The notes under the pieces are model-generated. The model searched no databases. It was given only the letters and a program-made list of their open reading frames with translations, and was not told where the DNA came from. Source: a virus. Taken from it: a stretch of 34,042 nt of DNA. The position numbers and the translations under genes were made by a program. This document shows, piece by piece, positions 14,405-21,829 of this stretch (position 1 is its first letter; each line of letters opens with the position of its first letter). The stretch spans positions 1 to 34,042 of IMG/VR virus record IMGVR_UViG_3300028800_000231; one strand, 5' to 3'.

Positions 14405-14743
14405 TTAGGTCAATGTAACGGTCTTAAAAATAGGTGGCGTATTAGGATAGGTATTATCATTACGCACCGCTATCATGACCTTGTCTTGCGTGTAATCGTT
14501 TGGATCTGCTATCACATAAAGAATAGTTCCTAATTGACAGCTATATTGACCCTGTGTATTTTTAGTATTCTGTATTATTGTAACATTACTAGCCGATTGC
14601 GTGGGAGAAACTAATCCCTCGTCACTAGTTACAGATTGCAAAGATTGTATTAAATTCTGCCTAAATTGGTACTCCTCAGGCGTCGGATACCCATCGGCTT
14701 CAACTACTTTGCTGACCGTTAAATCTGGTATATTCATCGTCAT
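14405..14743 (-). CDS. Small virion-associated protein, unknown function
   Basis: This 112-residue protein has an N-terminal helix with G-Y-P-T-P-E-E-Y-Q-F-R-Q-N-L-I-Q-S-L-Q and a C-terminal beta half with LGTILYVIADP. Proteins of this layout occur beside gp10 in P22-like and related podoviruses, where they are virion or assembly proteins. It overlaps gp10 by four bases (ATGA), so the two are made together. No known enzymatic motif. Confidence 0.55.
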   Translation of the reverse strand: MTMNIPDLTVSKVVEADGYPTPEEYQFRQNLIQSLQSVTSDEGLVSPTQSASNVTIIQNTKNTQGQYSCQLGTILYVIADPNDYTQDKVMIAVRNDNTYPNTPPIFKTVTLT

Positions 14744-16323
14744 AAATAAGCCTCAACAAGTCCTGGTCCCACAACATATCGAGACAAACCAACAAACTGC
14801 AAACGCGCTGTAAAATCATTAGCCCGCCCAAGTCTCTGAAATATAAATCTTGATTTACGGCGAGCCGTGAGATTCATAGATAACGGCACATTATTACCAA
14901 ATGCCTCGCCACCATCACGAGAAACTGCAAGAAATACAGTCATATTAGTTGTATCTGTTACAAAAGGATTTAGTGAACCCTCTGTAATCATGCGCCTATT
15001 GCCTGTTTCCGTTATCATGAAGTCTTCAGTTACTTCAGTTATCATATATTCAGGAATCTGTTCGTTGATAAAATTAGGTTGCCCTTGCTCAATAGTGAAT
15101 CCTAGGCTTTTAAATATTAATGGCCGCTGAGTAGGGAGCCTTATAGGCGAGCAAATCCTAACGCGAGGAATCTCTTCCACTCGGTCTTGATAGGTATATG
15201 TTGAAAATTGTGTACCAAACGCATAAAGATTTGGGTCATTAAAACTGACGAAATAATACGTGTTATTGAAATAAACAATTTTCCTGGCAGGATGATAGTT
15301 CATCTCTTGGTCTGTAATCGTAAAAAAGGTCTTATTATTTAAATCTAGTGCAAGCGTTAGGTTATCCGTTTTAAAAGTTACCTGATAGAATAAGTGGCCG
15401 TCAATCTTAACTAAAAATCCGCTACAATCCTCTGGCGCTGTCAGTGTTGAAAATAGATAGTCGATACCGTCTGTTGATACCTCATTTATGTCACCACCAG
15501 TAGTATACATAACGACAGGTCCCGCTTCCTCGCTAATACCTATCCAAACAATATAATTGCCTTGATACGCTATTGAACCTGGATTTATACAACCATAGTC
15601 AAGACTCACAGAGTTATTGCGCGACCAGGGGAATAAGGCCTTTCCCGTAAACGTCCACTGTTCGCCCACTGTATTCCCAAAAACAAATGTCATATTGCCG
15701 CGTCCTGGCATGGGGACTACGGCCTGTACGGTATCAGGTTTAATTTGTAATTGACCAACAAATGCATCCTGATTAGGCCAGGAATTGCCATTATTTGGCT
15801 CTGATAGTCGCCATCTCGCCTCATTTACGGCAGCAGCAATAAAATAGGTATTTTGGAATGCTAGAAATCCTGGAATAAAATCTATAACGGGGATAGTAAA
15901 GGTTAGTAATGTTTGATCCCAAATATAAATATTAACGCCATCTGAAAATGCAATCTGCCCTTTATTATTCTCCGCTATGTAGACCTCGCCCGTTGTTGTT
16001 GCAAGAATCCCCACAATGGTAGGCACGAGATTATGATCAAAACTTACAACGTTATTACCAGCAATAACATACATTTTATTAAATACAGTACTGACGTGGG
16101 CACCCCTGCCACTAGAAGATGGTGTATTTGTTATATTTGCTACAAATTTAAACCCTGCATAATCTACAAGAAATCCATCCGTTATCATCATATTGAATGT
16201 TTGGGCGACAGTGATTTTTGGATATCTTCCATAGGTATTACCGCCCACGATATCAAGCGGGATTTCAAATATGCCTTGTGCGTTTTTAGGCGCTAATGGC
16301 TGTACGGGTGAAGAATCTGCCAT
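14740..16323 (-). CDS. P22 gp10-like tail accessory factor (packaged-DNA stabilisation)
   Basis: This 527-residue protein has the gp10-family order: an N-terminal propeller-like beta region (RYPKITVAQTFNMMITDGFL, residues 35-54). Characteristic steps follow, such as R-G-A-H-V-S-T-V-F-N-K-M-Y and I-A-F-S-D-G-V-N-I-Y, and then W-R-L-S-E-P-N-N-G-N-S-W. A V-V-P-M-P-G-R-G-N-M-T-F-V-F-G stretch precedes W-S-R-N-N-S. Gp10 extends the portal/gp4 channel and closes the packaged head. A C-terminal insert at about 427-448 has three MITE repeats shared with the 7800-7985 gene. Somewhat longer than P22 gp10 (472 aa from memory). It sits downstream of gp4, after the inserted HNH gene. Confidence 0.75.
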   Translation of the reverse strand: MADSSPVQPLAPKNAQGIFEIPLDIVGGNTYGRYPKITVAQTFNMMITDGFLVDYAGFKFVANITNTPSSSGRGAHVSTVFNKMYVIAGNNVVSFDHNLVPTIVGILATTTGEVYIAENNKGQIAFSDGVNIYIWDQTLLTFTIPVIDFIPGFLAFQNTYFIAAAVNEARWRLSEPNNGNSWPNQDAFVGQLQIKPDTVQAVVPMPGRGNMTFVFGNTVGEQWTFTGKALFPWSRNNSVSLDYGCINPGSIAYQGNYIVWIGISEEAGPVVMYTTGGDINEVSTDGIDYLFSTLTAPEDCSGFLVKIDGHLFYQVTFKTDNLTLALDLNNKTFFTITDQEMNYHPARKIVYFNNTYYFVSFNDPNLYAFGTQFSTYTYQDRVEEIPRVRICSPIRLPTQRPLIFKSLGFTIEQGQPNFINEQIPEYMITEVTEDFMITETGNRRMITEGSLNPFVTDTTNMTVFLAVSRDGGEAFGNNVPLSMNLTARRKSRFIFQRLGRANDFTARLQFVGLSRYVVGPGLVEAYL

Positions 16324-16341
16324 TTAACCATCCTTGGTTAA
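16324..16341 (-). promoter_or_regulatory. Shine-Dalgarno-in-loop hairpin before gp10-like gene
   Basis: On the minus strand TTAACC-AAGGAT-GGTTAA is a perfect 6-bp stem that directly abuts ATG 16323; AAGGA fills the loop. Confidence 0.65.
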
Positions 16342-16367
16342 TAGTTTAATTACTTTAGTATTATTTA

Positions 16368-16464
16368 TTATGTATGTCGCACCAAACCTATAATAACCGT
16401 GAGCAATGTTGATATTGTTGTAAGACTAAGCGCACCCAAAAGCGGTTGAATTATCTGATTTCAT
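16368..16464 (-). pseudogene. Frameshifted 31-residue membrane peptide gene (possible)
   Basis: On the minus strand an ATG at 16464 with GAGG upstream reads only 12 codons. Skipping one A in the AAA after the ATG gives MNQIIQPLLGALSLTTISTL, continuing TVIIGLVRHT to a stop, an excellent short membrane peptide. The homopolymer context suggests an indel or read error. It lies between the HNH gene and gp10 and might have been disrupted with the HNH insertion. Confidence 0.4.
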
Positions 16465-16473
16465 TGTGCGCCT

Positions 16474-17016
16474 CTATTCCTCATGCTGCTTTAGATAGTC
16501 TATTGCAGCTTGTAATATTTTTATATTATCCTTAAGTTTTCCCAATCCTATATTACAAGAAAAACACAATAAACCTCTGATTTTTCCACTTTTATGATCA
16601 TGGTCTAAACATAACCTTCTTGTTTCACCTAGAAACTTTCTAGTTTCTTGTAGTCCACAAATATTACATTTATTATTACAATCAATGACGAATTGATTGT
16701 ATTCTTCTAATTTTAATCCATACTTTCTTATTATTCTTTTAGTTACTTTATCATACGCGTTAGTTTCATTATATTTAGTAGCATAATTTTTATATTTTTC
16801 TGGATTTTTTTTTCTGTTTTCATCCAGCCATGTTTTTGCTTTATTCCGAGTTTTCTTATTATATTCTTGATTTTTTTTTCTTATTATTTCTTTATTTCTT
16901 TCTGTATAAATTTTCCTCTTCTCATACCGACATAATCTACATACATTTCTATCATTGTTATCTTTAAATTTATCTATATTGTGAATTTCACAATATAGCT
17001 TAGCTATATTTGGCAT
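16474..17016 (-). CDS. HNH endonuclease of the recombination endonuclease VII family
   Basis: This 180-residue protein has the endonuclease VII-type motif: Y-G-L-K-L-E-E-Y, then C117-x-x-C120, D138-H139-D140-H141, K-x-R-G-L-L, C151-x-x-C154-N. G-L-G-K-L-K-D-N follows near the C-terminus. A second Cys pair (C26, C29) near the N-terminus precedes a long basic coiled coil (about 30-80) that probably contacts DNA. Family members resolve DNA junctions or act as free-standing homing nucleases. As it sits between two virion genes with its own promoter, a homing role is more likely. Its Lys/Asn-rich composition differs from the neighbouring structural proteins, supporting later acquisition. Confidence 0.85.
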   Translation of the reverse strand: MPNIAKLYCEIHNIDKFKDNNDRNVCRLCRYEKRKIYTERNKEIIRKKNQEYNKKTRNKAKTWLDENRKKNPEKYKNYATKYNETNAYDKVTKRIIRKYGLKLEEYNQFVIDCNNKCNICGLQETRKFLGETRRLCLDHDHKSGKIRGLLCFSCNIGLGKLKDNIKILQAAIDYLKQHEE

Positions 17017-17018
17017 TT

Positions 17019-17035
17019 AACACCTCTCTAGTGTT
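17019..17035 (-). promoter_or_regulatory. Shine-Dalgarno-in-loop hairpin before the HNH gene
   Basis: On the minus strand AACAC-TAGAGAG-GTGTT, with the ribosome site in the loop, ends two bases before ATG 17016. A second hairpin (AATATAGC/GCTATATT, 16992-17010) lies just inside the coding region. Confidence 0.5.
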
Positions 17036-17048
17036 CTCATTTAAATTA

Positions 17049-17116
17049 CAAATCCAGGTTAATGAGATTTTAACTTTTCGCCCCGTCAGGCTAGGATTTG
17101 CAACAACATTATAACA
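17049..17116 (-). promoter_or_regulatory. Extended -10 promoter and stem in the HNH leader
   Basis: On the minus strand TGTTATAAT (17108-17116) is a complete extended -10. The roughly 90-base leader contains CAAATCC (17093-17099 arm) pairing GGATTTG (17049-17055 arm) around 37 bases. This gap between gp4 and HNH is AT-rich and otherwise non-coding. No -35 of good fit is seen. Confidence 0.4.
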
Positions 17117-17147
17117 TAAAAACTTGATATAAATAAATACAAATTGT

Positions 17148-17858
17148 TTAAAAAGGCCAATATCCGCTCGATAAATTTACAAATTGCCAGTCAAAGGTAG
17201 CATTTGTAGTGAAAAATGATCTTTTGGTTATTGAAAGGTCTGCTGGAGAAATAGATTTTAATTTTTTCGTAATTTCTTTTAATTTTTCTTTAGCCCCATC
17301 TGGAAACGTTTGCCCATATTCCGCACAGATGTAATTTGCGAGAGCGAATCTTAAATACTCAACATAGAATAGGTCATAGACCAATGATATATCCTGGTCT
17401 AGCGTCACTTCACTAAGCGCAAATTTACCCCAAATATTTACGAGATATGCTTGGTTTGGAACAAAGTACAGGAACAAATTTGCCCCACCTAATACACGCT
17501 CATAGCGATAGCTAAAAGGAAGTGCTTGAAGATTATCAACTCGTGGGGTACTAAAATATTCTTTGCGCGTTAATTCATTCATTGAGAATCGTACATCGCC
17601 TATATTGAATGTAGTTGTGTCAGCTTCAGCTAAATTTGGAATAAAGTACTTTTCTTGTCCTGCGACAGTTGTAATCTGAAAATTTGAATAATAGGGGATG
17701 AGCTGTAAATCAGAGAATTTTACATCAAGAAGTGCATTTAAAAGGTACAGGCCATCATCTTGCATTGAGCCTGATACGGTCTGTAAATCTCGGGCTAAAA
17801 CTTGGGAGAGAAAATAGGCGCGTTCTATTAACTGACTAGCTAAATAGGGTGTTGCCAT
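17148..17858 (-). CDS. P22 gp4-like head-to-tail adaptor / head completion protein
   Basis: This 236-residue protein begins MATPYLASQLIERAYFLSQV and then has A-R-D-L-Q-T-V-S-G-S-M-Q-D-D-G-L-Y-L-L-N-A-L-L-D-V-K, the gp4-type helical start. A beta domain follows (about 55-150), then helices ending in a basic part (K-E-K-L-K-E-I-T-K-K-L-K). P22 gp4 attaches under the portal and closes the channel; the family is near 166 residues in P22, so this one is longer. It lies upstream of gp10 as expected for the tail-accessory block. No catalytic residues are assigned. Confidence 0.7.
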   Translation of the reverse strand: MATPYLASQLIERAYFLSQVLARDLQTVSGSMQDDGLYLLNALLDVKFSDLQLIPYYSNFQITTVAGQEKYFIPNLAEADTTTFNIGDVRFSMNELTRKEYFSTPRVDNLQALPFSYRYERVLGGANLFLYFVPNQAYLVNIWGKFALSEVTLDQDISLVYDLFYVEYLRFALANYICAEYGQTFPDGAKEKLKEITKKLKSISPADLSITKRSFFTTNATFDWQFVNLSSGYWPF

Positions 17859-17860
17859 GT

Positions 17861-17876
17861 CTTCTCTCCCTAGAAG
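17861..17876 (-). promoter_or_regulatory. Shine-Dalgarno-in-loop hairpin before gp4-like gene
   Basis: On the minus strand CTTCT-AGGGAG-AGAAG pairs perfectly over 5 bp and ends two bases before ATG 17858; the hairpin fills the whole gap after the upstream stop (17877). Confidence 0.6.
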
Positions 17877-18668
17877 TTATACAAACCAGGTGTAACCTGC
17901 TACGTCTATAGCCACCGCATCACTACCACTAGAAACCTTATAGTTAATAGTAGGTGATGGGACAGTAGAAATTGCCACAGTTTGTGCTAATACTGTAGAC
18001 AGAGTCGTAGTATGCGCTGTACCTGTAACAACAGAGCCTGTGATGATTACCTGATCACCAGTTCCATTTCCTGATTGCAGACTCAATGTATCGGCCGCAG
18101 CATTTGCAGAGAAGTTAGTGAATATAGATACAGGAGTGTTATTAACTAGAGGTACAAATTTAGTTAAATCTACATTCGCATAGGATGTTGATGCGCCAGC
18201 CGTTATCCCTGTTGCTTGGAATGCATCATAGGTAAATGTACGCATAGATGAGTTACCGGCTGTCCAGTAGCCCTTTAAGATGTGACTGCTGCCATCAATC
18301 GCAACATAACCGATTAGCAAAAATGCGTTATAGCCAAATGGCATTAATGGTTGTGTGTATGATAGTGAGAGCATGCATCCTGTAGGTTGGAATGTAACAG
18401 GATCCCAAACCACATATACTGCATATAATTTACTCGCGGCAATAGTTCCCGTATCAAGACCACCTAATCCATTAATCGCTATATTAATCGTCATAGCTGT
18501 ATTGGTCGATAACTGAAAACTACCAGTCGAATCTAAGCAACTACCAGCAGATATATCTAAAATAGTATTAGGAGTAGTGGCATCATTACTAATCGCTAAA
18601 CCATTAATATAGTAAGGTTGGTATTGCCCGTACTGAATCGCAGGTTGTGTATCGTATGTTTCTGACAT
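17877..18668 (-). CDS. Putative head-fibre or virion surface protein
   Basis: This 263-residue Thr/Ser/Ala-rich beta protein has an N-terminal Y-Y-I-N-G-L-A-I-S-N-D-A-T-T-P-N-T-I-L-D-I-S-A-G segment (about residues 19-42), a repeat-like start seen in many phage fibre and decoration proteins. The C-terminus is strand-rich. Its place directly after the coat gene suggests a head-associated protein. No known enzymatic motif. Confidence 0.6.
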   Translation of the reverse strand: MSETYDTQPAIQYGQYQPYYINGLAISNDATTPNTILDISAGSCLDSTGSFQLSTNTAMTINIAINGLGGLDTGTIAASKLYAVYVVWDPVTFQPTGCMLSLSYTQPLMPFGYNAFLLIGYVAIDGSSHILKGYWTAGNSSMRTFTYDAFQATGITAGASTSYANVDLTKFVPLVNNTPVSIFTNFSANAAADTLSLQSGNGTGDQVIITGSVVTGTAHTTTLSTVLAQTVAISTVPSPTINYKVSSGSDAVAIDVAGYTWFV

Positions 18669-18669
18669 G

Positions 18670-18688
18670 AATATTTCCTTATAAAATT
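18670..18688 (-). promoter_or_regulatory. Imperfect Shine-Dalgarno-in-loop hairpin before 263-residue gene
   Basis: On the minus strand AATTTT-ATAAGG-AAATATT: six A-T pairs with one bulged base; AAGG lies in the loop, just ahead of ATG 18668. Confidence 0.35.
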
Positions 18689-18702
18689 AGTCTAATAGGC
18701 CA

Positions 18703-20037
18703 TTAAAGGGGGAAAATCATACGCATTGAGTCTTCCGCTATTAAAGTGGAACCCCAAGTACAGTCACGCACGTATGACCTATTGTCCTTACCAAATTGAA
18801 CACCCCAATAGTGACGAAGTGAAGCACCAGACTCTTTGTCTTTGAAGTACACAGTTTCGAAAGGTGATTGGTTAGGAAGGCGCGGCATAGCTAAGTAGAA
18901 ACTATTACCAGCATCCATCCAGCCTGCTTGGTGAGAAGGAAGAACGGTTGCCTGCATTCCCGCTTGAATAGCATTGTTAATGTTCTGGTTCTGATTTTGC
19001 GCACTGACTAAACCAATACTGTTGTTAATGGTTTGTACATTCACAACCACGGTTCCACCTACTGAATTCGCATTAGCAATAGCTCTAAACTGCACACGCA
19101 AACGTGTAGGAGTGTGGCCTATGAAAGTCAAGAAACGCATGTTAGGTTTACCAGGCACACCATCGTTGAATTCCAGAAGGTCACCCGCCAAAATAGCATT
19201 AGCCGCAGTTGAGCCCGTAGGTTCTGTAAAGGTGATTTGTGTAACGTTCACACCTGTTGGATCATTAGTAGAAACAACAGTTAAAACGTTATTAGGAGAA
19301 GCAGCATTACCAACAAATCCTGAAATGTGAATAGGGAGTAAATTCGATACACCCCATTTAACGTCAAGACCTGCATATGAACCCAATTCCCAAGCTTTAG
19401 CAATTTCATTGTTTCGGTCTGGTGCAAATTGGTTTAAACCAGTTCCTACGATTGCTGGAACAAGATCAATCGGTATAACACCACGCTTCATATGTGTTGA
19501 TGCGCCAAACGCCGTAAAATTTGCCCAAGCTTGTGCTAATTGCTGATAGCTATTAATGGGCGTGATTCCATCGCCGTAAAATCGGAAAGGACCAGAGTTA
19601 ATTTGAGCCTGTCCAAACTCAGGACTATTAGGGTTGTTACCCACAACGCCTGAAACGATATTCTTCAAGATATCTAATTCAACGCCTGCGCCAATTTCTT
19701 TAGCCGCAGCAATACCGAATCTGTCCATATACTGCTCAACATTGAAGATGAACTGTTCATCGGTGTAGGCAGCGGACACGTTCTTTGCCTGTGAGCAGAT
19801 AAGAGATTGTAAACGTTGAACTGATGGTTGCTCGGTAATTACAAGACCATCATAGGAAATATAACGTGGTGTACAGTCGAAAGTTATAACGTCACCTAAA
19901 TTTCCAGGGCGCTCGTTAAATTCTTCTAGTGATTTGTTAGCATTTGATATACCCCAATATTCGTTATCGAGCCATGCAAGCTCAGATTTGATATAGAGTT
20001 GTACATTCTGTAAAATATTGACCGGTGTAGTAGCCAT
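18703..20037 (-). CDS. Major capsid (coat) protein, P22 gp5-like
   Basis: This 444-residue protein has the P22-coat-like start and core. After residue 40 comes N-E-R-P-G-N-L-G-D-V-I-T-F-D-C-T-P-R-Y, then D-G-L-V-I-T-E-Q-P-S-V-Q, and an AAKEIGAGVELDILKNIVSG helix region. The beta-rich stretch at about 240-340 resembles the coat I-domain insertion. It ends with W-G-V-Q-F-G-K-D-N-R-S-Y-V-R. P22 gp5 is 430 residues. It lies after the scaffold and is probably among the most abundant late products. An SD hairpin covers its start. Confidence 0.8.
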   Translation of the reverse strand: MATTPVNILQNVQLYIKSELAWLDNEYWGISNANKSLEEFNERPGNLGDVITFDCTPRYISYDGLVITEQPSVQRLQSLICSQAKNVSAAYTDEQFIFNVEQYMDRFGIAAAKEIGAGVELDILKNIVSGVVGNNPNSPEFGQAQINSGPFRFYGDGITPINSYQQLAQAWANFTAFGASTHMKRGVIPIDLVPAIVGTGLNQFAPDRNNEIAKAWELGSYAGLDVKWGVSNLLPIHISGFVGNAASPNNVLTVVSTNDPTGVNVTQITFTEPTGSTAANAILAGDLLEFNDGVPGKPNMRFLTFIGHTPTRLRVQFRAIANANSVGGTVVVNVQTINNSIGLVSAQNQNQNINNAIQAGMQATVLPSHQAGWMDAGNSFYLAMPRLPNQSPFETVYFKDKESGASLRHYWGVQFGKDNRSYVRDCTWGSTLIAEDSMRMIFPL

Positions 20038-20040
20038 GAG

Positions 20041-20060
20041 TATTCCTCTCCATGTGAATA
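20041..20060 (-). promoter_or_regulatory. Shine-Dalgarno-in-loop hairpin before the coat gene
   Basis: TATTC/GAATA (5 bp) closes a 10-base loop holding GGAGAGG (minus strand), three bases before ATG 20037. Confidence 0.5.
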
Positions 20061-20098
20061 AATTCTTTGGAGAAAAGCTGCATGACTATCATTTGAGG

Positions 20099-20848
20099 TT
20101 ATTTAAATTTTCTTACTAATAAACGCCTTAATTCCTCGGATGACATATCATGCTGGCTTTTCTCAACGTTGCCAGATGTTGTCGAGGATTTAATTTGTGA
20201 CATTGGATCACGCGCTTGTGCTTCTTCAGCTTTAGCGGATTGATTGGTCTTAATAGAATCACTTAAACTTTTTAATGCCTTCTGTGCTTGATAAGGCTGA
20301 TTGTGAGCCATATTCAAGAGATGTTCCATTTTAGTAGGATTGTCTATCACTTCTTTCATTATAGCCCCTGTATTCTCTAACTGGTTCGCCATAGCGATGA
20401 AAGAGTGCATACGTGGGTCGTTATAGTTTAAGTTATTAAGCTCGGCCTCTAGGCCAGGGTGCTCGGATTCGGCTAATTGCATCTTTTGAACAAACGTATT
20501 TACCATTTGTTTTTGCTGCAAGTCCTGTACGTGTTGCTGAAGCGCTAAGGGTGCTCTTTCTGAAATCATGCGCTCAATATCTGCTTGAGACATTTGTCTC
20601 ATTCCTCCCATCCCAACATTCGATGCTTGTTCCTGGGGAGCCTGAGGATTCTCGTTCGCGTCCATTTGATTCTGCTGTAATTCCATTAAAGCCTCTCTTT
20701 TGCCTCGTTCAAATGCTTTTGCCTTTTCGCGTTCCACCACTTTCTTTACCGTTTCACTTGTAAACGTTTTCTTTGGCTCTTCCGCTACAGGCGCAGTATC
20801 TGCAACAGGCACAACTTCCTGTTCTAGGGCTTCCAATTCTTCTGTCAT
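20099..20848 (-). CDS. Scaffolding protein
   Basis: This 249-residue charged, helical protein has an acidic N-terminus (residues 1-25) and a basic coiled coil (TVKKVVEREKAKAFERGKRE, 34-53). A Gln/Asn/Met-rich middle follows, and the extreme C-terminus is short and basic (S-S-E-E-L-R-R-L-L-V-R-K-F-K). A basic C-terminal helix that binds coat is the hallmark of P22-type scaffolds, which assemble the procapsid and then exit. It precedes the coat gene as expected. P22 scaffold is about 303 residues. Confidence 0.7.
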   Translation of the reverse strand: MTEELEALEQEVVPVADTAPVAEEPKKTFTSETVKKVVEREKAKAFERGKREALMELQQNQMDANENPQAPQEQASNVGMGGMRQMSQADIERMISERAPLALQQHVQDLQQKQMVNTFVQKMQLAESEHPGLEAELNNLNYNDPRMHSFIAMANQLENTGAIMKEVIDNPTKMEHLLNMAHNQPYQAQKALKSLSDSIKTNQSAKAEEAQARDPMSQIKSSTTSGNVEKSQHDMSSEELRRLLVRKFK

Positions 20849-20861
20849 AAATCCTCTTTAT
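20847..20861 (-). promoter_or_regulatory. Shine-Dalgarno-in-loop hairpin over the scaffold start
   Basis: On the minus strand ATAAA-GAGGA-TTTAT: 5-bp stem with the ribosome site as the loop; the last two bases of the stem are within ATG 20848. Confidence 0.55.
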
Positions 20862-20972
20862 CGACTGAAATTAGCGGTGTCACCGTGAAAAAATCATTAC
20901 ATTACGTGTAAAGTTTCGGCCAGGTTCGCGTTTGGCGACGTTATGTATATCTTTAATACTAAGGTAGTTCAT

Positions 20973-21001
20973 AAAATATAGCAATATCAAGAATGTGTTA
21001 A
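20973..21001 (-). promoter_or_regulatory. Candidate promoter for the scaffold-coat operon
   Basis: On the minus strand TTAACA (20996-21001) and TATTTT (20973-20978) are 17 bases apart, in the gap just after the His-rich gene's stop. The rest of this 154-base gap (20849-21002) holds only a short palindrome (CGGTG-T-CACCG). Confidence 0.4.
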
Positions 21002-21002
21002 C

Positions 21003-21173
21003 TTATTTACAGTCTTTTTTCATGCCGTCTTTCTTACCCATGTGTTTATGCATTTCTTTCTCATGATGCTTTAATTCGCGTTCATGATGTCTCATCATTT
21101 CTTTGTGATGCTTATGCATTTCATGATGGGCTTTATGTTTGTGTTCTTCGTGGTGTTCTTTATGGTGTGCCAT
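21003..21173 (-). CDS. 56-residue histidine-rich protein
   Basis: This very small gene encodes a protein with 17 histidines in 56 residues, in pairs spaced through a Lys/Glu helix (MAHHKEHHEEHKHKAHHEMH, then HKHHKEMMRHHERELKHHEK). It ends in a Lys-rich tail with a single cysteine. It is likely to bind divalent metal ions and to be helical. It has the strongest SD-in-loop hairpin after portal and gp10, so it is probably well expressed late in infection. I know no matching family. Confidence 0.65.
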   Translation of the reverse strand: MAHHKEHHEEHKHKAHHEMHKHHKEMMRHHERELKHHEKEMHKHMGKKDGMKKDCK

Positions 21174-21191
21174 TTCAATATCCTTATTGAA
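21174..21191 (-). promoter_or_regulatory. Shine-Dalgarno-in-loop hairpin before the His-rich gene
   Basis: On the minus strand TTCAAT-AAGGAT-ATTGAA: perfect 6-bp stem directly abutting ATG 21173. Confidence 0.65.
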
Positions 21192-21205
21192 TGCTAATAG
21201 GTGGA

Positions 21206-21610
21206 TTACTTCATACCTTTTTGTTCTTTATATTGGTTTTTGTACTTTTTGTCTTTAAGGTCTTTTTCAGCTCTTTTTTCAACACGTCCTTCATTATTTT
21301 CAGATTTGCTAGAACGCTTAGAGCCAAACTTATCGCCCATGCTTTGATAACCCATTTTTTTCCCCTTTTGATTTTCATCCGTTAATTTCACTAGGTACTT
21401 GTTTATTTCAACTAGAAAATTGTGCATTATTTCATGTTGTTCTTCAAGAATTTTTACTTTTCCAGAAAGCGCATTAGTCTCCTTTCTCAATGCCTCGTAA
21501 TCAATAAATTTTCTCCCCAAAATTTTATATGAACAACACACCCAGTCTACTTTATCATTAATTTCTTTAAATAAAACCTTAAATGATTTTCCTATAAGCC
21601 ACTTTATCAC
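21206..21610 (-). CDS. Coiled-coil protein with internal duplicate of the MGYQSMGDK start
   Basis: This 134-residue protein starts at GTG 21610 with AAGGA nine bases upstream. It has an N-terminal hydrophobic/basic region (MIKWLIGKSFKVLFKEI), then a coiled coil (about 40-78). A Lys/Glu-rich end begins with MGYQSMGDK at residue 86, exactly the start of the neighbouring 70-residue protein. An internal ATG at 21355 has AAGGGG seven bases ahead, so a separate 49-residue product is possible. It overlaps the upstream gene by four bases. No family recognised. Confidence 0.55.
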   Translation of the reverse strand: MIKWLIGKSFKVLFKEINDKVDWVCCSYKILGRKFIDYEALRKETNALSGKVKILEEQHEIMHNFLVEINKYLVKLTDENQKGKKMGYQSMGDKFGSKRSSKSENNEGRVEKRAEKDLKDKKYKNQYKEQKGMK

Positions 21611-21819
21611 TGATTCTTATCCTTACGCATTTTAGCCTTGTAAGCCCTATCTTCAGGCTGTGGCGTCTTCTTACGTGTGCGCTCGTGAACGGCTTCACGT
21701 TTTCCAGCCGTAAGCGGGTCAACGATAGGCATGTCTTTGCGCTTTATAGTCTTGCCCCCAGGTGCACGTTCCTTATCTACCATTTTACGTGGCTTATCAC
21801 CCATACTTTGGTAACCCAT
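21607..21819 (-). CDS. 70-residue basic protein starting MGYQSMGDK
   Basis: I chose ATG 21819 with AAGGAG upstream; the longer frame to 22008 runs through two other small genes. The protein is highly basic and disordered (K, R, P rich; KREAVHERTRKKTPQPED). Its first nine residues are identical to residues 86-94 of the next gene's product. Nucleic-acid or virion-interior binding is possible from charge alone. Unknown function. Confidence 0.6.
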   Translation of the reverse strand: MGYQSMGDKPRKMVDKERAPGGKTIKRKDMPIVDPLTAGKREAVHERTRKKTPQPEDRAYKAKMRKDKNQ

Positions 21820-21829
21820 TATGATCTCC

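Noticed and set aside
14867-16296. Plus-strand frames within the gp10-like gene
   Set aside because: They are shadows of a recognisable virion gene with no start signals.
16474-17147. Group I intron or IscB/HEARO RNA system around the HNH gene
   Set aside because: The gene lies between complete genes with no split reading frame, the nuclease is of endonuclease VII type without RuvC parts, and no intron core was found.
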